7,821 bases of DNA from positions 1 through 7,821 of the forward strand of contig CAIYUD010000164.1 of NCBI GenBank assembly GCA_903929325.1, given 5' to 3'. The DNA comes from an uncultured Opitutia bacterium. GTDB taxonomy: Bacteria; Verrucomicrobiota; Verrucomicrobiia; Opitutales; UBA953. Under the pieces are notes generated by a model. That model had not been told where the DNA came from. It saw only the letters and a list, made by a program, of their open reading frames with translations, and searched no databases. Shown here in pieces: positions 1 to 5,074 of the stretch (the stretch's first letter is position 1; the number at the start of each line of letters is the position of its first letter). The translations under genes and the position numbers were made by a program.

Positions 1-1
1 A

Positions 2-259
2 GTGCTAGGCGTACCGGTTCAATCAAAGACATTGGACGGCCTCGACTCTTTGTTATCCATTGCACAAATGCCCGCAGGGGTTCCGGTGCATACGTTTGCG
101 ATTGGCCGTGCAGGGGCTACGAACGCCGCCCTTGGTGCTGCAGCAATTTTAGCACTCTCGGATGCTGCCCTCGCGATTCGCTTAGATAAGTTCCGTTCCA
201 AGCAAACCCGCACGGTTCTCGCCAACCCTGTGCCCGGTCGTAAGGGCAAGCGTCGCTGA
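2..259 (+). CDS. purE: N5-carboxyaminoimidazole ribonucleotide mutase, class I PurE (3' part only)
   Basis: This is the C-terminal half of PurE, cut by the left edge; the first base belongs to the preceding codon and 85 codons plus a TGA stop are visible. PurE moves the carboxyl group of N5-CAIR from N5 to C4 to give CAIR in the cytoplasmic purine pathway. The visible part shows the PurE signature in order: GVPVQSKTLDGLDSLLSI, then QMPAGVPVHTFAIG, then AGATNAALGAAAIL. A basic tail (PGRKGKRR) follows. The QMPAGVPV/AIG/AGATNAAL pattern is that of class I PurE, the kind that needs PurK, and purK begins 4 bases downstream, so the two are almost certainly cotranscribed. The family is about 160-170 residues, so roughly half of it lies outside the window. 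Family assignment is secure. Confidence 0.96.
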   Translation: MLGVPVQSKTLDGLDSLLSIAQMPAGVPVHTFAIGRAGATNAALGAAAILALSDAALAIRLDKFRSKQTRTVLANPVPGRKGKRR

Positions 260-263
260 GCTG

Positions 264-1397
264 ATGGCCACACCCTTGCTTGCGGGATCCACGGTTGGCA
301 TTCTTGGCGGAGGGCAACTTGGCCGCATGTCTGCAATGGCTGCGCAGCGACTCGGCTACCGGGTGGTGACGTTTGACCCTTCACCAAGCGCATGCGCATC
401 GGCCGTGGCCGACACGCACATCACTGCAGCTTGGAACGACGAAGCCGCCCTCCGTCGCTTTGCCGGCCTTTGCCAGCGTGCGACTTTAGAGTTCGAGAAC
501 ATTCCTCCAGCAACGATCCGCACCGTTGCAGAAAAAATCTCTGTTCACCCAAGCGCAGACGTTCTTGCGATATGCCAGAATCGCCGTCGCGAAAAAGAAT
601 TTCTGAAGAACAGCGGAATTCCATGCGCACGCTTCGAAGTTGTTTCAAGCGCTCCTGAATTAAAAAACGCGGTTGCCCGCATCGGGACGCCCTGCGTTCT
701 CAAAACCGCAGACTTTGGTTATGACGGCAAAGGACAGGTAAAGATCAAGGATGGCTCAGTTGATCTCGATGCTGCGTGGTCCCAGCTTGGATCTCCCCAA
801 GGCGTTCTCGAGGGCTGGGTGCCCTTTGATATGGAAATCTCTGTGATTGTTGCCCGCACCGAAGATGGACACGTCGCTGCGTTTAGTGCTGCTGAGAACA
901 TCCACCGAAATCACATCCTTCACCTCTCCCTATGCCCTGCACGGATTTCCGAAGACGTTGCACGGAGGGCAGAGGCCTTAGCCATAAGCGTCGCCAATAA
1001 ACTCCAGGTCATTGGTTTGCTCGGCGTTGAACTCTTCGTTACCAACGGCGAACTCGTCGTTAACGAGCTCGCCCCCCGTCCGCATAATAGCGGACACCAT
1101 ACTTTGGATGCCTGTGAGACGAGTCAGTTCGAACAACATATCCGGGCGGTGTGCGGCCTTTCTTTGGGTGGTACGAAAGTCTTAGCCCCTGCGGCCATGG
1201 TGAATATTTTAGGCGATGTGTGGCGTCAAGGCCGTCAGCCTGACTGGTCGAGCGTTCTTGCCGATCCAAGTGCGAAGCTTCATCTCTACGACAAAGGTAC
1301 CCCAGCACCAGGGCGCAAGATGGGTCACATTACGGTGACGGCTGCAACGGTCGATGAAGCCGTGCGCCGCGCCGAGGCACTCCACGCAACGCTCTAA
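264..1397 (+). CDS. purK: 5-(carboxyamino)imidazole ribonucleotide synthase PurK
   Basis: PurK uses ATP and bicarbonate to carboxylate AIR to N5-CAIR, the substrate of PurE. The 377-residue product has the full ATP-grasp architecture: a Rossmann-like N-terminus with GILGGGQLGRM (residues 12-22), the EFENIP motif (76-81), the ATP-grasp nucleotide loop LKTADFGYDGKGQ (146-158), EGWVPFDMEISV (183-194), and the metal/substrate segment VNELAPRPHNSGH (266-278). The C-terminal domain carries LYDKGTPAPGRKMGH (341-355), also typical of PurK. Length is normal for the family (about 355-390). The ATG at 264 is 4 bases after the purE stop and places the glycine-rich loop 11 residues in, which fits. No Shine-Dalgarno sequence is visible, so ribosomes may reinitiate after purE. 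No motif appears damaged. Confidence 0.97.
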   Translation: MATPLLAGSTVGILGGGQLGRMSAMAAQRLGYRVVTFDPSPSACASAVADTHITAAWNDEAALRRFAGLCQRATLEFENIPPATIRTVAEKISVHPSADVLAICQNRRREKEFLKNSGIPCARFEVVSSAPELKNAVARIGTPCVLKTADFGYDGKGQVKIKDGSVDLDAAWSQLGSPQGVLEGWVPFDMEISVIVARTEDGHVAAFSAAENIHRNHILHLSLCPARISEDVARRAEALAISVANKLQVIGLLGVELFVTNGELVVNELAPRPHNSGHHTLDACETSQFEQHIRAVCGLSLGGTKVLAPAAMVNILGDVWRQGRQPDWSSVLADPSAKLHLYDKGTPAPGRKMGHITVTAATVDEAVRRAEALHATL

Positions 1398-1400
1398 GCA

Positions 1401-1775
1401 ATGTTAGCCGTGCAGTATTTGTTCTGGGCGAATACGTTGATTTTAGTTCCGGTTGCCCTTGGCACTTTTCTTAAAGCCTCCGTTACCGATCAGGGTGTGT
1501 TCGCGGAAAGCATCGGATGGCGCACGCTGGTTGGCTCACTTTGGCTAGCCATACTTACCTGTTCTATTCTTGGCATATTTTGGCCAGCCAGCTTTGTGTG
1601 GCTGCTCGTCTTACAGGTAATTTATAAGTCAGTGTGGCTGCTGGCCTATGTTGTGCCACGGCTCATCAACGCCCGTTATGCAGAGATTCCTGCAGGTATC
1701 ACGAGCGCCTTTCTATTTATTGTACTCGTGTGGCCCTGGTTTATCCCATGGCGGCAAATCATCGCCTCACTTTGA
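1401..1775 (+). CDS. Small four-helix inner-membrane protein of unknown function
   Basis: I do not recognise this 124-residue protein as a named family. It is strongly hydrophobic with four likely membrane helices at about residues 5-24, 43-61, 64-85 and 98-117, and no cleavable signal peptide. Trp-rich and Pro-containing segments stand out: SIGWRTLVGSLWL (37-49), LQVIYKSVWLL (71-81), VVPRL (84-88) and VWPWFIPW (110-117). These patterned loops look like those of a conserved family rather than a random frame. The ATG at 1401 lies 3 bases after the purK stop with no evident Shine-Dalgarno sequence, so it is probably the last gene of the purE-purK transcript. It ends 10 bases from a convergent gene, with no clear terminator. 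A role in purine metabolism cannot be inferred from position alone. Confidence 0.8.
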   Translation: MLAVQYLFWANTLILVPVALGTFLKASVTDQGVFAESIGWRTLVGSLWLAILTCSILGIFWPASFVWLLVLQVIYKSVWLLAYVVPRLINARYAEIPAGITSAFLFIVLVWPWFIPWRQIIASL

Positions 1776-1785
1776 GTGGTACCGC

Positions 1786-2214
1786 TTAATCGAGTAAATC
1801 TGGCCGACGCAGGAAGAAGGTAATCGGTGGCTGTGCGAGCGCAGCAAAAAGAAGGATTGCCTGAAAGACGGGCGGCTTTGCCTTAAGTCCAGCCGACTGC
1901 GCGATGTAGTTTTTTGCCATCACCTCTGTGATCATCGCAAATGCAAACATAACGCAAAGGAGCGTAAGCAATCCCCATGCCCACGCCCACCGCGGGGAAT
2001 GCATTAATTTTTTCCAAGGCAGGAGCAAATAAGAGCCGACTAGAATATAAAAGTATCCCGAGAGTTGTAGCAGCACAGGCCATGTAACCTCAGTTGCTTT
2101 CCATCTCGGCCAAACACCGGTTAAATCGCGCAGCGCGTTTAGGATAAGAAAAACGCCAAATAGAATACTCAGGGTGCGCGCTTGACGGAGGCCGGTAGGA
2201 ATTTCAGTAGACAT
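1786..2214 (-). CDS. Small four-helix inner-membrane protein of unknown function
   Basis: This is an unrecognised 142-residue membrane protein. Likely membrane helices are at about residues 13-34, 45-66, 76-100 and 115-135. Charged patches lie between them: RDLTGVWPRWK (29-39), PWKKLMHSPRW (66-76), and KNYIAQSAGLKAKPP (101-115), which is probably a soluble loop. A short polar tail, LRRPDLLD, closes the protein. The ATG is 19 bases downstream of the prmA stop on the same strand, so it is likely the third gene of a purN-prmA transcript. The region before the ATG is pyrimidine-rich and shows no Shine-Dalgarno sequence. It is similar in size and helix number to the convergent protein next door, but the sequences do not look alike (no shared loop motifs), so a duplicated pair is not supported. 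Confidence 0.8.
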   Translation of the reverse strand: MSTEIPTGLRQARTLSILFGVFLILNALRDLTGVWPRWKATEVTWPVLLQLSGYFYILVGSYLLLPWKKLMHSPRWAWAWGLLTLLCVMFAFAMITEVMAKNYIAQSAGLKAKPPVFQAILLFAALAQPPITFFLRRPDLLD

Positions 2215-2233
2215 AAAAGCAAGTGGTAAGAAG

Positions 2234-3124
2234 TCAGATTTTTAATGGACGGAAGAGTGCGACATCCGACCACTCGCCCATAATCCGCCCATCTGACCGC
2301 AAGCCTCCCCATGTAGCTCTGGCTTTAGTTTCGAAATGCATCCGTACATCGGCTTGTTCCGTTGCTAGGATTCCACTCAAAGCAAGGACACCGCCGGGTT
2401 TGACGGACGCCAGCAGGTTGTCTGCGTAGATGCAAAGGACATCGCTAATAATATTGGCGAGAACAACGTCCGCCTGACCCGTCCACCGTAAGCCTTCTTC
2501 TAGGCCCATGTGCGAGAAGCGAACGGCGTTTTCCGGAAAGCCATTCTCTCGCAGGTTGTCCAAGCTTACGCGGACTGCTTCCGGGTCCCGATCAAAGCCA
2601 TCAACTTTTTGGCAACCCAAACGTGCCGCCGAGAGCGCAAGAATGCCCGAACCACAACCTGCATCCGTAACGGAAGTTTCGGTTGCGGAGTGAGAGGCGA
2701 GGTGATCCATCAACCGAATGGCGCATAGGCGGGTGGTCGGGTGGTCGCCGGTTCCAAAAGCTAGGCCTGCATCAAACCAGATAACAGCAGCATCCGCCGG
2801 AACCGTGTGTTTTCCACGCAGCCAAGACGGAACCCAATGGAGCCGCTCGTGATTCCAAGGCTTCAAATGTTCTTTGTAGGCTTCTTTCCAATCCCGATCC
2901 GCCAGTTCGTTCTGTCCGTACTTTAAGGGTAAACGTTTAAATGAAGACCGCAGATTTTCCCACGCGTCGTCCGCCTCTTTTTGTGTCTCGAAATAACCCA
3001 TCACAAAGTGAGGCTTACCTGGCCCTTCATGGTAAAGCATCCAGGGTGAACGCGTGAGTTCACAAAACCAATCCTCGAGCGGCTGGCTGAGCTCAGCGGG
3101 AATTTCTTGGCGCAATTCAATCAT
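2234..3124 (-). CDS. prmA: Ribosomal protein L11 methyltransferase PrmA
   Basis: PrmA uses S-adenosylmethionine to trimethylate amino groups of ribosomal protein L11. The 296-residue product matches the usual length (E. coli about 293). An N-terminal L11-recognition domain covers roughly residues 1-90, including a HLKPW segment (86-90). The PrmA signature DAGLAFGTGDHPTTRLC is at 118-134, the SAM-binding motif I DAGCGSGILALSA at 154-166, an acidic motif II in DRDPEAV (178-184), and the catalytic-region motif NIISDVL at 224-230 in the place of the usual N-I-x-x-x-x-L. The canonical GTGTHPTT reads GTGDHPTT here, a position that varies in other PrmA proteins. The start codon overlaps the purN stop (ATGA), which implies translational coupling to purN; no separate ribosome binding site is seen. 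The next gene downstream is the small membrane protein. Confidence 0.95.
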   Translation of the reverse strand: MIELRQEIPAELSQPLEDWFCELTRSPWMLYHEGPGKPHFVMGYFETQKEADDAWENLRSSFKRLPLKYGQNELADRDWKEAYKEHLKPWNHERLHWVPSWLRGKHTVPADAAVIWFDAGLAFGTGDHPTTRLCAIRLMDHLASHSATETSVTDAGCGSGILALSAARLGCQKVDGFDRDPEAVRVSLDNLRENGFPENAVRFSHMGLEEGLRWTGQADVVLANIISDVLCIYADNLLASVKPGGVLALSGILATEQADVRMHFETKARATWGGLRSDGRIMGEWSDVALFRPLKI

Positions 3125-3702
3125 GGCAAACGAGACCGACTGAGCTGCGCAATGACCTCGGGGAGAAGTTGGTGTTCCGCCGCGTGAATTTTGGCTGCGA
3201 ACGATGCCTCCGTATCGTCGGCGAGTCGCGCGACGGTCTTTTGACCAAGGTGTGCACCTTCATCAACTGATGCGTTGACCCAATGGACGGTACAGCCGCT
3301 TTCTTTGACACCTGCTCGCCACGCCTGTCCAATACCATCGAGACCAGGGAAAGCTGGGAGAAGGCTAGGGTGAAGGTTGATAATGCGATTAGGGAATGCT
3401 TCGAGCAGCGGCGCTTTCAAAACTCTCATGAGCCCAGCAAGCACGACAAGCTCCGTACTCGCGGCTTTGAGTGCGTCCACCCAGGCCTGTTCCCGTTCAG
3501 GAGAAAACTTTGTGCGGAAGGGCCCCGGATCCAGTAATGTCGCAGGGACGCCAAACTTTGGACCCAGCTCTAAGATGCGGGCGCCAGGAATATCACAAAA
3601 AATACCGACCACCTTTGCCAAGCCGAGTCGACCTTCTTGCTGTGCACGTAGGACGGCTTCGGCGTTGGAGCCGCGGCCTGAACCAAGCAAGGCAATGCGC
3701 AT
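3121..3702 (-). CDS. purN: Phosphoribosylglycinamide formyltransferase PurN (folate-dependent)
   Basis: PurN transfers a formyl group from 10-formyltetrahydrofolate to GAR, giving FGAR in de novo purine synthesis. From the ATG at 3702 the protein has 193 residues, within the family range. The N-terminal loop GSGRGSN is at 7-13 and the active-site stretch INLHPSLLPAFPGLDG at 108-123. The catalytic residues map with a constant +3 offset from E. coli PurN as I remember it (N106, H108, H137, D144): N109, H111, H140 and D147 are all present. The frame stays open for 67 codons upstream, but those codons resemble nothing and run into namZ, whereas MRIALLGSGRGSN is the textbook PurN N-terminus, which fixes the start. 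An AGAGG sits only one base before the ATG, too close for a good ribosome binding site. The TGA stop overlaps the prmA ATG. Confidence 0.96.
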   Translation of the reverse strand: MRIALLGSGRGSNAEAVLRAQQEGRLGLAKVVGIFCDIPGARILELGPKFGVPATLLDPGPFRTKFSPEREQAWVDALKAASTELVVLAGLMRVLKAPLLEAFPNRIINLHPSLLPAFPGLDGIGQAWRAGVKESGCTVHWVNASVDEGAHLGQKTVARLADDTEASFAAKIHAAEHQLLPEVIAQLSRSRLP

Positions 3703-3805
3703 GCCTCTAAAGTGGGGGTCTCTGGCTGACGGGCAAGTTGAATGGCAAGCGGTCTGTCCTCGCTCAACCGCGCCAGAGGTTCTAATTTGAGGCAATACGC
3801 CATTT
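3703..3805. promoter_or_regulatory. Divergent purN / namZ intergenic region, probable promoters both ways
   Basis: This 103-base gap is the only place in the window where two transcription units diverge, so promoters for purN (minus strand) and namZ (plus strand) are expected here or just inside the neighbouring genes. Candidate elements are weak. A TTGAGC on the minus strand (complement of 3762-3767) could be a -35 box, but the hexamer 17 bases downstream, CATTCA, is a poor -10 match. On the plus strand TCTAAT (3781-3786) resembles a -10 box but would leave almost no leader. A direct repeat GGCAAG occurs at 3732-3737 and 3744-3749. No known operator or riboswitch is recognised. Confidence 0.35.
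3789..3792 (+). promoter_or_regulatory. Possible ribosome binding site of the DUF1343/NamZ gene
   Basis: GAGG lies 13 bases before the ATG at 3806, which is longer than the usual 5-9 base spacing. It is one of only two Shine-Dalgarno-like sequences near a start in this window, the other being the misplaced AGAGG before purN. It supports the ATG at 3806, as does the twin-arginine motif that begins at the second codon. Confidence 0.35.
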
Positions 3806-5068
3806 ATGGACCGCCGCGAATTCGTCCGACATTCTGCGCTTCTTGCCTCAACTGCACTTCTCCCCGCAGGCCTCCTCGCTGGCACATCAAGCTCGATTGG
3901 CATTCAACTCGGCATCGATGTTTTAGAGGCGCGCGGCTTCGACGCTTTGCGCGGAGTGCGTTGTGGTCTTTTAACACACCTTGCTGGGGTAAGTGCCGAC
4001 GGGAGACGGACGATCGATATTCTCGCATCCGCTCCAGGCGTTAGGCTCACAAAACTATTTGGCCCCGAGCATGGTATTGACGGTAAAGCAGCCGCCGAAA
4101 AATCGGTCGCGACGATGCGTGACGCCCGCACCGGCCTTCCCGCTTATTCGCTCTATGGCGACACACGGCGACCAACCGCAGCCATGCTCGAAGGTATCGA
4201 CGTCATGGTGATCGATCTTCAGGACATTGGTTCAAGGTCTTATACCTACATTAGTTGCATGCGGTATGTGATTGAGGCGTGTTTCAGTTTCCCACGACCC
4301 ATTCGCGTAGTTGTTCTAGATCGACCCAATCCTTTAGGCGGAGAAAAAGTAGATGGCCCGGGATTAGATTTAAAATGGAAGAGTTACGTCGGTGCATACC
4401 CAATGCCCTATGTACATGGATTAACCATCGGCGAGATTGCCCGCTGGGCGGCGTCAACTCCAGGCGTCCTAGAGCTTGATGATGCGACACGTAAACGCGG
4501 CGTCCTCCAAGTCATCCCCATGCAAGGATGGCGACGTGATATGACTTGGGATCGTACGGGATTAAATTGGATCCCAACTTCACCGCGGATTCCCACGCAT
4601 GTTGCCGCCTTCGGCTATGCGATGGTTGGCCTTGGTTGTCAGCTTGGAGACTTCCGTCATGGCCACGGACTCGACATGCCCTTCCGCTTCCTCACCTATC
4701 CAAAAAAGCGTTCTGCTGATATCGTGGAAGCCCTTGGCAGTCGTATCCCGGGTTTAACATTAAGCCCGCGCACAATGTCAGACGGCACCCAAGGCGTTTA
4801 CACAACCATCACCGATTGGCGCGCTTTCCGGCCCTGTAGCGTATCGCCGCATCTTTTACGCCAGTCATGCGAGTGGAGTGGTAATCCGTGCCCGCAAGCA
4901 ACACGCACCGAACGTGATCTCTTTATTAAGCACTGGGGCCGTGAAAGCATCTTTGATACCTTTAAGCGCGACGGACTGCGCACCGACGTCGATGCCATGG
5001 TTCGCGGATGGGCAGCGGAGTGTGCACAGTTCCGCGATAGTACCGCTTACGCCCGTATCTATACGTAA
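3806..5068 (+). CDS. namZ: DUF1343 / NamZ-type exo-beta-N-acetylmuramidase homologue with Tat signal
   Basis: The 420-residue protein belongs to DUF1343. The characterised member, Bacillus subtilis NamZ (YbbC, glycoside hydrolase family GH171), removes MurNAc from the non-reducing end of peptidoglycan fragments. The N-terminus, MDRREFVR then ALLASTALLPAGLLAG, is a Tat-type signal, so export to the periplasm (possibly membrane-anchored) is likely. Family motifs in order: LTKLFGPEHGIDG (81-93), TGLPAYSLYG (109-118), VMVIDLQDIGSRSYTY (133-148), VLDRPNPLGGEKVDGP (170-185), GLTIGEIARW (205-214), IPMQGWRRDMTW (237-248), TGLNWIPTSPRIP (251-263), and a C-terminal FDTFKRDGLRTDV (383-395). The usual EGTNxSEGRGT segment is replaced by a different stretch at 274-293. 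The gene stands alone, divergent from purN and convergent with the purF-type gene 6 bases away. Family membership is secure; enzymatic activity is inferred. Confidence 0.9.
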   Translation: MDRREFVRHSALLASTALLPAGLLAGTSSSIGIQLGIDVLEARGFDALRGVRCGLLTHLAGVSADGRRTIDILASAPGVRLTKLFGPEHGIDGKAAAEKSVATMRDARTGLPAYSLYGDTRRPTAAMLEGIDVMVIDLQDIGSRSYTYISCMRYVIEACFSFPRPIRVVVLDRPNPLGGEKVDGPGLDLKWKSYVGAYPMPYVHGLTIGEIARWAASTPGVLELDDATRKRGVLQVIPMQGWRRDMTWDRTGLNWIPTSPRIPTHVAAFGYAMVGLGCQLGDFRHGHGLDMPFRFLTYPKKRSADIVEALGSRIPGLTLSPRTMSDGTQGVYTTITDWRAFRPCSVSPHLLRQSCEWSGNPCPQATRTERDLFIKHWGRESIFDTFKRDGLRTDVDAMVRGWAAECAQFRDSTAYARIYT

Positions 5069-5074
5069 ACAGTT

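Noticed and set aside
19..399. Minus-strand open frame across the purE-purK junction (126 codons) as a separate gene.
   Set aside because: It is antisense to two clearly recognised genes, has an Arg/Pro/Ala-rich composition typical of shadow frames, and shows no motif.
1761..1800. Possible bidirectional terminator between the convergent membrane-protein genes.
   Set aside because: Only 4-bp stems and the GGTACC palindrome without a loop are present, and there is no T-run.
2735..2755. GTGDHPTT in place of GTGTHPTT in PrmA as a possible loss of function.
   Set aside because: This position varies in other PrmA proteins (I recall His in the Thermus enzyme), and the SAM and catalytic-region motifs are intact.
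3720..3778. Inverted repeat CTCTGGC (3720-3726) / GCCAGAG (3772-3778) in the purN-namZ gap as a possible operator.
   Set aside because: A 7-bp match with a 45-base spacer is close to what chance gives in 100 bases, and it matches no operator I know.
3377..3790. Plus-strand open frame of 137 codons opposite purN.
   Set aside because: It lies antisense to the conserved PurN coding region, is rich in Ser/Pro/Arg, and shows no recognisable domain.
3703..3903. A 67-codon in-frame N-terminal extension of purN, up to an ATG at 3903.
   Set aside because: It overlaps the start of the divergent namZ, resembles no formyltransferase domain, and the ATG at 3702 gives the canonical PurN N-terminus at the normal family length.
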